In this document: positions 51,277 through 62,154 of the stretch, piece after piece
How positions within the stretch are numbered: position 1 is the stretch's first letter
How the letters are laid out: every line of letters starts with the position of its first letter
Program-made: the position numbers and the translations under genes
Notes under the pieces: model-generated
The model's input: only the letters and a program-made list of their open reading frames with translations
Databases searched by the model: none
Told to the model about the DNA's origin: nothing
Assembly: GCA_030041215.1 (NCBI GenBank)
Contig: JASHOH010000121.1
Location: forward strand, 1-64,000
Origin: Candidatus Sulfotelmatobacter sp.
GTDB taxonomy: Bacteria > Acidobacteriota > Terriglobia > Terriglobales > Acidobacteriaceae
Direction: 5' to 3'
Length of the DNA stretch: 64,000 nucleotides

Positions 51277-52962
51277 TTACGCGTGGGAGCTGCCTGAATT
51301 TGTGTATTCCAACTCCACCACCGTGCAATCGTCATTGAGGGGATTCCCCGCGCAGAACTCTGTAACCGCAGAAAAAATTCCCTCCAGCGTTGGCGACTTG
51401 GCCGCGGTTGCTTCCAGCCGCGAGTCTTCAAAGAAATCTCCCTTGGGATTCTCCGCCTCGGTCACACCATCAGTTACAAGAATAAAGCGGTCTCCAGATT
51501 TCATCTGGCAGGTCGCACTTTCGAAAGTGGCATCGGGAAGTAATCCTACCGGCACATTGCCATGCGGCGGACGCATCACTTCACCGGCGCAAATCAGCAG
51601 CGGCTGCACGTGGCCGCAATTCACATATTCCAGTTCGCCATCCTTGCGAAGCCGAGCGAGCAGCACAGTTGCGTATTTTTCTCCCACGAGTTTGTCAGCA
51701 AAAAAACGGTTGACGGCAGCAACTACCTCAAGCAACGGCATACCCGAACTCAAATGGGAATAAATCATGCCTTGCAACGTGGAAGCGAGAAGAGCGGCGG
51801 AAACTCCCTTGCCGCTTACATCGGCGAGCACAACTGCCAGGCCTTCTTTGGTGTTGACCGCATCATAGAAGTCTCCGCCAATCTCCTTGCAGGAAAGATT
51901 TCTGCCGCGCACTTTGGCAAAGGGCACTTCAGGAATCTTCACCTGCATTAGCCGCTGCTGGATGGTGGCTGCAATTGTCAACTCCTGCTGATAACGCCGC
52001 GCCTCTTCCTCGGCCTGCACCAGGCGGGCATTCTCGATCAGCGACGCGGCTTCAGTTGCGATCGCGCGCAGAATGTCGTGCCCCACGCCGGAAAATTCGC
52101 GCGATGCAAATCTTGAATCGACGTACAGCACCCCGGTAACTTCGGTCGCGCTGGCGGCCGGCATGGGAGTCTGATCGCGTGTCGCCTGTACCTGCCGCTT
52201 ACGTAATGGAATGCAGATCACAGTGCGAAGATCGTAGGCGACGATGCTTTGCCGCGCCGCAAGATCCATCGAACTTCCCGTATCAGTGAGCAGGAACTCG
52301 GAGTTCGAGCGCAGCGATTCCTCCAGCGCGGAGTGAGAAATGGTTTTGTCATCGAGCAGCGGCTCGCCTTTGCTATTGCGTCCGGCAGCCAGCCTCAACG
52401 TTCCATCGTCTTCCTTCAGGAAAACGTAGCCGCGTTCTGCTCGCGTCAGGCGCAGCGTCACCTCGAGCATGGTCATCAGGATTTCGTCGAGCACGCCGGC
52501 GGTGTTGAGCTTGCGGGCAGCTTCCAGAAATAACGTGAGCTTTTCGAGGTCGGTGGCTTCCTGCGAAATCTGGATACCGGAAATCTGGCTCAGGAATTCG
52601 CGCGCCGTGTTCGAGGTGTCCCGTGCGGGATTGAAAATCGCATAAGTGGAATCGCGCGCGCCAAACTCCAGCCGGTCGTTGCGCTCCAACTTTTGCCGCT
52701 GAATGCGCTCGCCGTTGATGAACGTGCCGTGCTTGCTGCCCTGATCGACAAGGAAAAACCCCTCGGGTTCGAGCACGATCATAGCGTGATCGCGCGAGAC
52801 TCGCGGATCAGCTATGACCAAGTCCTTATCAACTTTCCGCCCCACGCTGAAGGGGGTGCGGTTAAGGACGATATTTTTCTGCTCGTTCCCCTGCACCAGC
52901 ACAAGCGCGGGAAACACTCCCGAACCGGTGCTCTGAGGGGGTCTGATAGTGCTTAAGACCAT
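51277..52962 (-). CDS. FHA-GAF-PP2C (SpoIIE-like) protein phosphatase
   Basis: 561 residues. FHA domain (about 20-110: FSVGRK, DPRVSRDHAMIVLE, GSKHGTFINGERI) that binds phospho-Thr; GAF domain (about 140-310); SpoIIE/PP2C phosphatase (about 345-555: IQQRLMQVKIPEVPFAKVRG, EIGGDFYDA, VVLADVSGKGVSAALLAS, ILVTDGVTEAENPKGDFFED). The metal-binding Asp residues (GGDFYD, ADVSGKG, TDGVTE, NDDCTVV) are all present. It could reverse the action of the Ser/Thr kinases common in this organism. Convergent with the glucoamylase gene. Confidence 0.93.
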   Translation of the reverse strand: MVLSTIRPPQSTGSGVFPALVLVQGNEQKNIVLNRTPFSVGRKVDKDLVIADPRVSRDHAMIVLEPEGFFLVDQGSKHGTFINGERIQRQKLERNDRLEFGARDSTYAIFNPARDTSNTAREFLSQISGIQISQEATDLEKLTLFLEAARKLNTAGVLDEILMTMLEVTLRLTRAERGYVFLKEDDGTLRLAAGRNSKGEPLLDDKTISHSALEESLRSNSEFLLTDTGSSMDLAARQSIVAYDLRTVICIPLRKRQVQATRDQTPMPAASATEVTGVLYVDSRFASREFSGVGHDILRAIATEAASLIENARLVQAEEEARRYQQELTIAATIQQRLMQVKIPEVPFAKVRGRNLSCKEIGGDFYDAVNTKEGLAVVLADVSGKGVSAALLASTLQGMIYSHLSSGMPLLEVVAAVNRFFADKLVGEKYATVLLARLRKDGELEYVNCGHVQPLLICAGEVMRPPHGNVPVGLLPDATFESATCQMKSGDRFILVTDGVTEAENPKGDFFEDSRLEATAAKSPTLEGIFSAVTEFCAGNPLNDDCTVVELEYTNSGSSHA

Positions 52963-53134
52963 GGTATGGGCGCGGCTTCATCCTACAGCTTCCGCAATCC
53001 GCTTGGATACAAATAATGACAGGAATCAGCCCTCGACGGGAAGAGGCTTTTCAGGACAAGCTCGAATAAGCGCCAGGCAAGCCTTGCTCTGCGAATCGGC
53101 CATATTGCTTCGGCGGCCAGCCAGCCCAATGCCG

Positions 53135-54460
53135 TTAAGTACTCTCTCGCTTCACTGCTCCACGTCGTCTGCCAACTTCGACAATCATCAAGGCAAAGAT
53201 CAAGACAGGCACGGTGAAAGTTGCAAAGAATGGCCACTTCCATGCTCTAAGCGCCCACGCCGGTGAAGCCAGCAAGTACACGCTGCTTAATCCCAGGCTT
53301 GCGATCCACTGCCACGCCAGCGCAAAGACCATGGCCGCGTAGAGGAATCGAGCTCCGCCAGGCCCAGCGAAAAGCGTGTTTCTGTCTCTGATCAGCACAA
53401 AAATCGCAGGCAAGAGTAACACCTGGTTGTACGGCGCATACATGGGAACGACTAGAACTGTAAGCGCCATCACTAGTGCGATGACGGTGCCAAAGTTCTT
53501 GCTGTCTACCGGTTCGTTGCGAAATCGCCACACCAGCCACGCTGATGCCAGCACCGCAGCGATAGCAAAGACTTTTCCCGCGTGCGCCCAGGGAAAAAGT
53601 TCATCCAGCACGGAAGCGTTTTGCGTGTAGCGATGATATTTTGCGATCGCCTCCCGAAACATTCGCCACCATCCAGGCAGAACCAATTCCCCAGCTCCAA
53701 ACAGTAGCGCCATCGTCCCTGCAAATCCGTAAACGAATCTCCGGCGTGCGCTCCAATTGCTGCCTGCCCACAGCAATAGCCACGCTACCACAGGCAACGC
53801 AAGCTGGGGTTTTATGGTGGCCAGCGCCAGCAGCACTCCGCCGCAAACCAGAAACCCGTACGCCACGCACGCCGCCCCTGCTGCCATGATGGCGGCCACG
53901 AGCAGGCTTAATTGCTGCAGTTTCAGCCCTTGCACGGCAGGAAGGCTGCCAAGAGTCAAAACGATAGCCGTGGCCGTCAAAATTGGCGCCAATGACCATC
54001 GCAGCGATTTCAGCCACAGCACAACGCTGATTGCGGTCACAGCAACTAGGAACCAATAGAAAAAAATCTGCGCTTGGTGGAATGGCAGGGTAATCAGAGG
54101 GGCCAGCAGGAAGACCACGTAAACAGGATAAGCAAATCCCTGTTGATCTTTCGGGTCATTAGGACGCGCTGGATCCAACGCCCGGCCATAATATCCCTTT
54201 TGAATTTCAATCGCGATGTCATCGCCGTAGGGATTACGGTGATGAAGCAGCAATTCGCGCGCCCCCAGCCATCGTGGATACAAATCCGAGAGGTTACCCC
54301 GCGGCCGGTCATTCGCCGCTGCCTCTGCCATCTGGTATGACACCAGAATTCGATCTACATAGAACCACAGGCTCAGCGCCGCCAGCACAGCGAAAACAAA
54401 ATATGGAAGGTGCTTCATTTCCGATCGCACAGCCGGGGTTTTTGTTTCGATCGCCATCAT
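53135..54460 (-). CDS. GT87 / DUF2029 membrane glycosyltransferase
   Basis: 441 residues from ATG at 54460 (the frame extends to 54496). About ten membrane helices. DUF2029 features: YPRWLGARELLLHHRNPYGD in the first external loop (the Asp usually taken as catalytic is shifted here to LSDLYPRW), GFAYPVYVVFLLAPLITLPF. Family members transfer mannose from polyprenyl-phospho-mannose. 22 bp after the neighbouring GT87 gene on the same strand. Confidence 0.85.
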   Translation of the reverse strand: MMAIETKTPAVRSEMKHLPYFVFAVLAALSLWFYVDRILVSYQMAEAAANDRPRGNLSDLYPRWLGARELLLHHRNPYGDDIAIEIQKGYYGRALDPARPNDPKDQQGFAYPVYVVFLLAPLITLPFHQAQIFFYWFLVAVTAISVVLWLKSLRWSLAPILTATAIVLTLGSLPAVQGLKLQQLSLLVAAIMAAGAACVAYGFLVCGGVLLALATIKPQLALPVVAWLLLWAGSNWSARRRFVYGFAGTMALLFGAGELVLPGWWRMFREAIAKYHRYTQNASVLDELFPWAHAGKVFAIAAVLASAWLVWRFRNEPVDSKNFGTVIALVMALTVLVVPMYAPYNQVLLLPAIFVLIRDRNTLFAGPGGARFLYAAMVFALAWQWIASLGLSSVYLLASPAWALRAWKWPFFATFTVPVLIFALMIVEVGRRRGAVKREST

Positions 54461-54482
54461 CGCGGATACTCTGATACTGCCC

Positions 54483-55727
54483 TCAGGCCGAAACAAGTTC
54501 GGCTGCTGGCTTGCCCGAAAGCTCCCGCGCGATCTCCCATACCCACCAGAGCAACGGAATCACAGCCAGGTTCACTTGGGCGATCCACAGCCAGAGCATC
54601 ATCCAAACCGGCCCGATCAGCAGCGGAAATGCGGGTAGCAATAAGGCGGACCTCGAGGAAAATTCGTGCCTTTGTACACAGTAATCGGTCAACAGAACGA
54701 GCGGAAGGACCAGCAAGCTGAGGTCATGAATATTGGTTTGCCAGGCAATGACCACCGAAACCACTATTGCCAGGGAAAATTGCAATTCCAAAAGGTCCTT
54801 TGTCTCGGTTGCTCGTCCTTTTGACGCCGCAAAACCAAATACCGCGATCGAGCTGAATACGCCCAAAGCCGTGCCAATCGGCCCGGAAAAAGGATTTGGC
54901 CAGCCCATGGCCAATCCATGCAGGTTTGGCAGAAGACTCAACGGGACTCCACCCAGGCCCTGCTGGTCGACGACTCGCAAGGCGAAGCCAGGATATTCGA
55001 TCAACGACTTCGTTCCCGCAATTCCCGCCGAGAGCAGCAGAAGAACGAATGCAACGGGTGCGAATCCGAGCGCCAACCGCCGCCGGCCCCAGATCAAGAA
55101 CAGCAACAGAACAGGAATCGTGAACTGAAATTTGAATGAGGCCAGCGCCAGCCAGCAGCCGGCAAGCAGGTCGGAATTTCTTTTTATGGCGCGATGGGCT
55201 AAAGCAAATGTCAAGAGCAACAAGATTGAATCCTGGCCTTGCAACAGGCACATGAAGACGGGGAAAAATGCGAGTGCAGCCAACACAAACTGCCATTCAG
55301 GAAAAGGGCGTAAAACGTCAACCGAACGGCGCAGGATGAAGGCCACGCCGACCAGCATCAACACACTTGCCACATCCCACGCTAAGAATGCGTTGCTGTA
55401 GGAGAGAAAACTGAATGGGAGGCAAATCAGAGCTTCGAAAGGCGGATGGATAAACGGCAACGGTCCCCTGCGGAAGGGAAGATGACCGGCGAAGTCTTCC
55501 TGCACCTGAAGCTGCACTTCCCGGTCATAAAGCTGATGTCCCAAACCCTCCCGCAGAATTATCCCCGCAGTGTAGTAAACCGAGAAGTCCGTATATCCTC
55601 GTTTCATTCCATGGCGGTATCCAAGAAAAAACAAAAAATTCAGCCATAGCATCCCCGCCAGGAGCAAACCGACAAAAAGCGTGCGGGACCGCGTCTGTGG
55701 CACCGTTTTTTCCTTGCTTCCAAGCAT
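54483..55727 (-). CDS. GT87 / DUF2029 membrane glycosyltransferase, second copy
   Basis: 414 residues from ATG at 55727 (MLGSKEKTV). About ten helices. First loop GYTDFSVYYTAGIILREGLG, with Asp in TDFSVYY as the likely catalytic residue, and RGPLPFIHPPFEALICLPFS. Clearly the same fold as the gene at 53135 but not near identical. Together they suggest mannosylation or similar outside the membrane. First of the pair, 89 bp after priA. Confidence 0.87.
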   Translation of the reverse strand: MLGSKEKTVPQTRSRTLFVGLLLAGMLWLNFLFFLGYRHGMKRGYTDFSVYYTAGIILREGLGHQLYDREVQLQVQEDFAGHLPFRRGPLPFIHPPFEALICLPFSFLSYSNAFLAWDVASVLMLVGVAFILRRSVDVLRPFPEWQFVLAALAFFPVFMCLLQGQDSILLLLTFALAHRAIKRNSDLLAGCWLALASFKFQFTIPVLLLFLIWGRRRLALGFAPVAFVLLLLSAGIAGTKSLIEYPGFALRVVDQQGLGGVPLSLLPNLHGLAMGWPNPFSGPIGTALGVFSSIAVFGFAASKGRATETKDLLELQFSLAIVVSVVIAWQTNIHDLSLLVLPLVLLTDYCVQRHEFSSRSALLLPAFPLLIGPVWMMLWLWIAQVNLAVIPLLWWVWEIARELSGKPAAELVSA

Positions 55728-55816
55728 TTTGGATGGAGATTGTATCGTGTCTCTCTGGGACCGGCTATGCTTCCAGGCACAACCATGCCCCGGAAACCAA
55801 CCAAAAACCTCGAAAC

Positions 55817-58273
55817 TCACATAAGCCAGAGTGCATCGACGTCCACAATCACCTGTGTCCGTGGAATCTTCTGTGCCACAGCATCTGCCAGCATGGCCCG
55901 CAGCGTGGCATTCAGCTTCTCGCGGCTGGGAGATTTCAGCACGAAGTGATATCTGTAGTCGCGCTTCAACCGTAAGATGGGCGCCGCCGCGGGGCCGAGA
56001 ACTCGCACGCCTTCATGGCGGTTTTGTTCAAACCATTTGCCCAGCGCGCCCGACCATTGCGTCGCCTCATCGAGCTTGTCGCTGCGGATCAGCACGTTTG
56101 CCAGCGCGGAGTACGGCGGGTAATGCATCCAACTGCGGAAGCGCAGTTCTTTTTCGTAGAAGCCAGCAAAGTCGTGGCGGGCGGCGTATTGCACGGCATA
56201 GTGGTCCTGAAAATAAGTTTGCAGAATCACCTTGCCGGGCGACTCGCCGCGTCCTGCACGACCAGCAACTTGCGTGAGCAACTGAAACGTGCGCTCGGCC
56301 GCTCGAAAATCGGGCAGGCCGAGAGCGCTATCGGCGCCGACTACGCCGACCAGCGTGACGCCATGAATGTCGTGGCCCTTGGCGATCATCTGAGTGCCGA
56401 CAACGATGTCGAGTTGGCGGGCATCGAGCGCATTCAGCGTTCGCTCGAAATCTTCGTGTCCACGAACAGTATCGCGATCCAGCCGCGCAATGCGTGCCTC
56501 GGGAAACATGCCATGCAGAAGCTCTTCCAGCTTCTCTGATCCCGTTCCCAAAAAATAAACATACTCGCTGCCGCAATGCACGCAGGCTTTGGGAACTGGC
56601 GCAATGTATCCGCAGTAGTGGCAAATCATTTTGTGCTCGCGCTTGTGATGGGTGAGCGCGATGGCACAGTTCTTGCATTGCAGCGTCTCGCCACAGGAAC
56701 GGCAAAGGACAACAGGCGAATATCCACGACGATTGAGCAACACCATCACCTGCTCTTTGTGATCGAGGCGGTCTTTGATTTCTGCGGCGAGCTTGCGCGA
56801 GATGGGGTGCTCGCGCCCGGTCTCCTGAAACTCAAGGCGCATGTCCACGATTTCGACTTCCGGAAGCGGCCGCTGTTCGACGCGATCGAGCAGTTCGACC
56901 AGCGCATACTTACTCCTTGTCGCGTTGAAATACGATTCGAGCGACGGCGTGGCCGAGCCAAGCACGACTACAGCGTTCGCCATTTTCGCGCGCATCACGG
57001 CGACGTCGCGCGCATGATAACGCGGCGTTTCCTCCTGCTTGTAAGAGGCATCATGCTCTTCGTCGACAATGATCAGTGCGAGATCGCTCACCGGTGCAAA
57101 CACGGCCGACCGCGTGCCGACCACGATGCGCGCTTCGCCATTCTTAATGCGATGCCATTGCTGTGCGCGCTCTTTGTCCGATAAGGCAGAGTGCAGAATG
57201 GCGACTTCGTCACCGAAAATCTGATGCAGATCGGCGGCGACGGCGGGAGTCAGTCCGATTTCGGGCACGAGAAGTATGGCGGCGCGTCCCGCGTCGAGAA
57301 CCCCGCGCATGCCAGCGAGATACACGGCCGTCTTGCCGGAACCGGTAACCCCGTGCATTAAAATGCCCGCGAATTTTCGCGCGTTGCCGGCTTCCTGCAA
57401 TCGGTTCAGAGCAGCTTTTTGCGCTGGGTTGAATTCAAACTCAAAGGGCGACGGGCGTGGCCGGGCCCGAGATGTCGACGGGGCGAGAGGCTCCTCGAAG
57501 ACCTCGACAAGGCCGCGTCTGAGCAGCGTGTTAAGCGTGGATCGCGGAACTTCGAGCGATTGCAGAGCTTCGACCGGGACTCGCCCTCCGGATGCAGCGA
57601 GGGTCTCGATGATCGCGCGCTGATTGTTGTTCAGTTTCCCCTCGGCCGATTTGAGCACGGCAATTTTGATGGTGCGAGTGGCATCGCGAGCATTTGAGAC
57701 ATCTTCGCGGGCGATCCATTTCTTGCGAACCATGCCATTCATGATCCCCGATGTAACGTGCACCGCGGAGCGGAGAGTCTGCTCATGAACCCACACCTGC
57801 TCAGAAGAGCCCGAGTCCTGCGCTGCCAGATAATCCAGCACGCGAAACTCTTTCTCCTGCTCTTCGGGCGTTCGGCGTGAGCGCAGCGACGATCCCGACA
57901 TTCCGGCAAGGTGCAGAGCCATTCGCCCTTCATCGGTGATCCGATAGGCGATCGCACGTTTGAATTCCGCGCCCAGCGGCAGCATGGTACGAAAGACTTC
58001 GCCGATCGGCGCGAGGTAGTAATCAGCGATCCAGCGGCCCAGCCGCAGCAATTGTTCATCGAGAACGGCTGCGCCATCGAGCACTTTGAGAATGCTCTTA
58101 GTGGTAACGGCAGGCTTGCGATCGTGAAGTTCGACGACGATGCCAGTCATCCGCTGCTGGCGGAATGGAACGAGCACGCGGCCGCCAACGACAGGCGTAA
58201 CCTCCGAAGGCACACGGTACGTGAACACCATATCGAGCGGCACAGGCAGGGCAACGTCGCAGAATTCGGGCAT
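55817..58273 (-). CDS. priA: Replication restart helicase PriA
   Basis: 818 residues from ATG at 58273 (MPEFCDVALPVPLDMVFTYR); a longer frame to 58546 is non-coding, running into a repeat. 3' binding domain, winged helix, helicase Walker A GVTGSGKTAVYLAG, DEEH box (VDEEHDASYKQ), and eight zinc cysteines (CRSCGETLQCKNC, CHYCGYIAP, CVHCG). GRAGRGESPGKVILQ is the motif VI area. It reloads DnaB at stalled forks. Confidence 0.96.
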   Translation of the reverse strand: MPEFCDVALPVPLDMVFTYRVPSEVTPVVGGRVLVPFRQQRMTGIVVELHDRKPAVTTKSILKVLDGAAVLDEQLLRLGRWIADYYLAPIGEVFRTMLPLGAEFKRAIAYRITDEGRMALHLAGMSGSSLRSRRTPEEQEKEFRVLDYLAAQDSGSSEQVWVHEQTLRSAVHVTSGIMNGMVRKKWIAREDVSNARDATRTIKIAVLKSAEGKLNNNQRAIIETLAASGGRVPVEALQSLEVPRSTLNTLLRRGLVEVFEEPLAPSTSRARPRPSPFEFEFNPAQKAALNRLQEAGNARKFAGILMHGVTGSGKTAVYLAGMRGVLDAGRAAILLVPEIGLTPAVAADLHQIFGDEVAILHSALSDKERAQQWHRIKNGEARIVVGTRSAVFAPVSDLALIIVDEEHDASYKQEETPRYHARDVAVMRAKMANAVVVLGSATPSLESYFNATRSKYALVELLDRVEQRPLPEVEIVDMRLEFQETGREHPISRKLAAEIKDRLDHKEQVMVLLNRRGYSPVVLCRSCGETLQCKNCAIALTHHKREHKMICHYCGYIAPVPKACVHCGSEYVYFLGTGSEKLEELLHGMFPEARIARLDRDTVRGHEDFERTLNALDARQLDIVVGTQMIAKGHDIHGVTLVGVVGADSALGLPDFRAAERTFQLLTQVAGRAGRGESPGKVILQTYFQDHYAVQYAARHDFAGFYEKELRFRSWMHYPPYSALANVLIRSDKLDEATQWSGALGKWFEQNRHEGVRVLGPAAAPILRLKRDYRYHFVLKSPSREKLNATLRAMLADAVAQKIPRTQVIVDVDALWLM

Positions 58274-58308
58274 TGATTGGAAGGATAAACTACGAATCAT
58301 TCTCCGCG

Positions 58309-58487
58309 ATGTCATCCCGATGAGAGCGATAGCTCTCAGAGGGATCTTATGCTGCTCGTCCAGAATCCCTGTCGCCTGCGAGTTCGTCGTGGAAGGCCAG
58401 AAGCGTATCCGGCTTTTTCTGCTGCATCGGAGCTGCCCAGCAGACGTACGGTCCCTCTCGCGGCTATCGCCGCGTTCGGGATGACAT
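58309..58487. repeat. Dispersed element with inverted ATGTCATCCCGA ends
   Basis: ATGTCATCCCGA (58309-58320) and TCGGGATGACAT (58476-58487) are perfect 12-bp inverted ends around 155 bp. Inside, GGGATCTTATGC and GCGGCTATCGCCGCG. No transposase. It sits between the UDG gene and priA and looks like a non-autonomous dispersed element (MITE-like). Confidence 0.7.
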
Positions 58488-58502
58488 GCGAAAGAATATT
58501 GT

Positions 58503-59453
<951 letters not shown>

Positions 59454-59455
59454 TC

Positions 59456-59656
59456 TCAGTGCTCCACATCAAAGTAAATTTTGGTAGTGGCGCGATAGAG
59501 CAATACCTTAGCGCCTTCCAGTTGCATATCGAGCGATTCCACGTGCGCCCACTTGATGCCCCGTACTGTCTTCGCGGCTTCGGAGACGGCAGCTTCGGCA
59601 GCTTTGGCGAAACTTTGTTTGGAGGTTCCGACGACTTCTATCACTTTCTGTGTCAT
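59456..59656 (-). CDS. Dodecin
   Basis: 66 residues. Dodecin family: VIEVVGTSKQSFAKAAEAAV, IKWAHVESLDMQLEGAK. The Trp in IKW matches the flavin-stacking residue. Dodecins form hollow dodecamers that store FMN/riboflavin or CoA. Its stop codon nearly abuts the start of the UDG gene. Confidence 0.93.
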   Translation of the reverse strand: MTQKVIEVVGTSKQSFAKAAEAAVSEAAKTVRGIKWAHVESLDMQLEGAKVLLYRATTKIYFDVEH

Positions 59657-59758
59657 TGCATGCTCCTGGAATAAGTTTGTGGGATTGTACGCCTGTGAGG
59701 GCTGTGAATGCCGCGATTCCCCCTCTGCATACCTTGTCTGACTTTTTGAGCGTTAGGC

Positions 59759-60976
59759 TCAGGCTTTCAGTGCCGACTTGCGGGGCTGGCGGATGTGGAC
59801 GACCTGGTCGAGCACTCTTTGCGCGACTTCCCATTTCGTGGTTTCGGGAACTTCAATCACTTCATCGTGAGTGATGATCGTCACTTCATTTCGATCGGAA
59901 TCGAATCCAAACCCTTCCCGCGAAACGTCGTTCACCACGATTGCGTCAAGTTGCTTAGCGGCAAGCTTCTGGCGTGCATTTTCGAGAACATTCTCAGTTT
60001 CGGCAGCAAACCCCACAATAATCTGCGACTGCTTCCGCGCCGCAATCTCTTTCAGAATGTCGGGCGTCGGCTCGAGTTCTAACGTGATAGGGCCTTTACG
60101 CTTTAGCTTTTGAGGTACAACCGACTTCGCGCGGTAATCAGAGACAGCCGCAGTCTTGATAACAATAGTGGCGTCCGGCAAAAGCTTCACAACGGCATCT
60201 CTCATCTGCTCGGCAGATTCCACTCGGGTGACTTCGGCCGCGCCCGGTGGCGTAAGAGATGTCGGTCCGCTCACCAGAAGCACTCGAGCCCCGCGACGCA
60301 GCGCGGCTTCGGCAACCGCATAACCCATGCGTCCGCTCGATCGATTCGTAAGATAACGGGCGGGATCGATTTTCTCGCGCGTGGGTCCGGCCGTGACCAG
60401 CACAGTTTCGCCAACTAGATCCTGTGCCGCACCCAACGCCTCGAGAACAGCCGCAACCACAGCTTCATTCTCCGCGAGCCTGCCCGCACCAACCATGCCG
60501 CAGGCCAGGTATCCCGAGTCCGGTTCGACGATCTTCACGCCACGCTTGCGAAGAATTTCGAGGTTCGCCTGCGTCGCCGGATGGTTCCACATGTTCACGT
60601 TCATCGCCGGAGCGACAACAACTGGAGCCGTGGTCGCGAGGTAAAGCGTCGTAAGGAAATCGCTGGCGATTCCCTGCGCAAAGTGCGCCAGAACGTCAGC
60701 CGTGGCCGGAGCGACAAGAAGAGCATCAATCGATTGCGCGACCGCAATATGTTCGATAGCAGATTCGATATTCGCGGGGTGCTCGCCATCGGGAGCGAAC
60801 ATGCTGGTAATTACTTTTTCTCCCGAGATTGCGGCAAAGGTCAGCGGCCGTACAAATTCCTGCGCGGCTCGGGTCATGATGACTTGCACGCGGATACCGC
60901 GGTCTTGCAGCAGGCGAACGATCTCTGCAGCCTTGTAAGCAGCGATTCCGCCCGTGACTCCGAGAGCGATTTTCAT
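59759..60976 (-). CDS. coaBC: Bifunctional CoaBC (PPC synthetase/decarboxylase)
   Basis: 405 residues from ATG at 60976. N-terminal CoaC: ALGVTGGIAAYKAAEIVRLL, the PAMNVNMWNHPATQANL motif, and lid Cys in GYLACGMVGAGRLAE. C-terminal CoaB: TAGPTREKIDPARYLTNRSS, GRMGYAVAEAALRRGARVLL. Makes 4'-phosphopantetheine for coenzyme A. Longer frame to 61051 ignored. Confidence 0.96.
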   Translation of the reverse strand: MKIALGVTGGIAAYKAAEIVRLLQDRGIRVQVIMTRAAQEFVRPLTFAAISGEKVITSMFAPDGEHPANIESAIEHIAVAQSIDALLVAPATADVLAHFAQGIASDFLTTLYLATTAPVVVAPAMNVNMWNHPATQANLEILRKRGVKIVEPDSGYLACGMVGAGRLAENEAVVAAVLEALGAAQDLVGETVLVTAGPTREKIDPARYLTNRSSGRMGYAVAEAALRRGARVLLVSGPTSLTPPGAAEVTRVESAEQMRDAVVKLLPDATIVIKTAAVSDYRAKSVVPQKLKRKGPITLELEPTPDILKEIAARKQSQIIVGFAAETENVLENARQKLAAKQLDAIVVNDVSREGFGFDSDRNEVTIITHDEVIEVPETTKWEVAQRVLDQVVHIRQPRKSALKA

Positions 60977-61055
60977 AGGAAGTCCGCGCGCAGTTCCGGC
61001 ACACTCGGCAATCTGGAAACACCGCTCGGCGGGCAAGAGTGCCCGCCCCACACGG

Positions 61056-61289
61056 CTACGCTTCCCCGAAGGCCTTGTCCAGAACTTCCGAAGCCTGCTC
61101 GGCCGCGCTGCGGGTTTCAGGAATTTCCCACTTTACCTTGCCCGCGCGGATTTCATCTTGCGCGATGCGGCACGGTTTGCGCGAATTGGTTGTGACGACC
61201 GGCGGCGCTCCGGATTGCAATTGGCGAGCACGGCGGGCGGCGACCAATATATAACGGTAGTTGCTGTCGAAACCTTCGATCAATTTCAT
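61056..61289 (-). CDS. rpoZ: RNA polymerase omega subunit
   Basis: 77 residues from ATG at 61289 with GGGGGAGAG upstream. It matches omega: SNYRYILVAARRARQLQSGA, QDEIRAGKVKW. Small, chaperones beta'. Placed between gmk and coaBC as in many bacteria. Confidence 0.9.
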   Translation of the reverse strand: MKLIEGFDSNYRYILVAARRARQLQSGAPPVVTTNSRKPCRIAQDEIRAGKVKWEIPETRSAAEQASEVLDKAFGEA

Positions 61290-61443
61290 AACTCTCTCCC
61301 CCAATGATGGGACGTCCCTTTAATTGCCGAAAGTTGGTGCGCCTGGCTACGTTCACCTGCGCCGCCAAAAAAGTTGCCCTACCATTGTCCCACGAAAAGT
61401 AAAAGTCGTGTGGTTCGCAACCGTTCACCATCGTTACCAAAGA

Positions 61444-62154
61444 CTAACCGGCTCCCGACTCAACCGGAGATTCAAACGAAGCCAGAATCGGCTTCAGCCG
61501 ATCACCCACATTCGCCAGTCGGCAGCGGTCAGCAATTGCAGCGGTCTTTGCGCACTCACCTGTTAACGGCTCGCCAGAACGAGCCTTGCGCTCGAAGCAC
61601 ACAATCGCCCGCAGCATCTCAATCGACTCGGGCAAACGATCGTTCACAAGAATGTAGTTATAGCGGCGGTAGTTTTGAATCTCGCGGCTCGCCGTGATCA
61701 ATCGCCGCTGTATGACTTCTTCCCGGTCTTCGCTCCGTTTGCGCAGGCGCTCTTCCAGAGTTTTGCGGTCAGGAGGCAAGATAAAGATACTGACGGCACC
61801 AGGAAGCTTGCGCAGAATCTGCTCGGCGCCCTGCACATCAATGTCGAGCAGCAAATCGTGGCCGTTCTTCTCTGCTTCGCGTAGAAAGCGGCGCGCGGTT
61901 CCGTAACAGTTGCCGAAAACTTCGGCGTGTTCCAGGAATTCGTTCTCGCGGACCATTTTGTCGAACTCGGAGCGCGAAACAAAATAATACTGCTTGCCAT
62001 TTTGCTCGCTGCCGCGCGGAGCACGCGTTGTATACGAGATCGAAAAGTCAAGATTGGGAACCAGCTTCAGCAGTTCTTTCACGAGCGTCGATTTACCGGA
62101 ACCCGAGGGCGCCGAGATGATGAAGACCAGAGGCTTGTGCGCCGAGGAACTCAT
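61444..62154 (-). CDS. gmk: Guanylate kinase
   Basis: 236 residues. P-loop SAPSGSGKST (near 15), GMP-binding SYTTRAPRGSEQNGKQYYFV, and RRLITASREIQNYRRYNYIL. A C-terminal extension of about 40 residues (from residue 196) beyond the usual 205 looks specific to this lineage. It overlaps yicC by 4 bp (ATGA). Confidence 0.96.
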   Translation of the reverse strand: MSSSAHKPLVFIISAPSGSGKSTLVKELLKLVPNLDFSISYTTRAPRGSEQNGKQYYFVSRSEFDKMVRENEFLEHAEVFGNCYGTARRFLREAEKNGHDLLLDIDVQGAEQILRKLPGAVSIFILPPDRKTLEERLRKRSEDREEVIQRRLITASREIQNYRRYNYILVNDRLPESIEMLRAIVCFERKARSGEPLTGECAKTAAIADRCRLANVGDRLKPILASFESPVESGAG

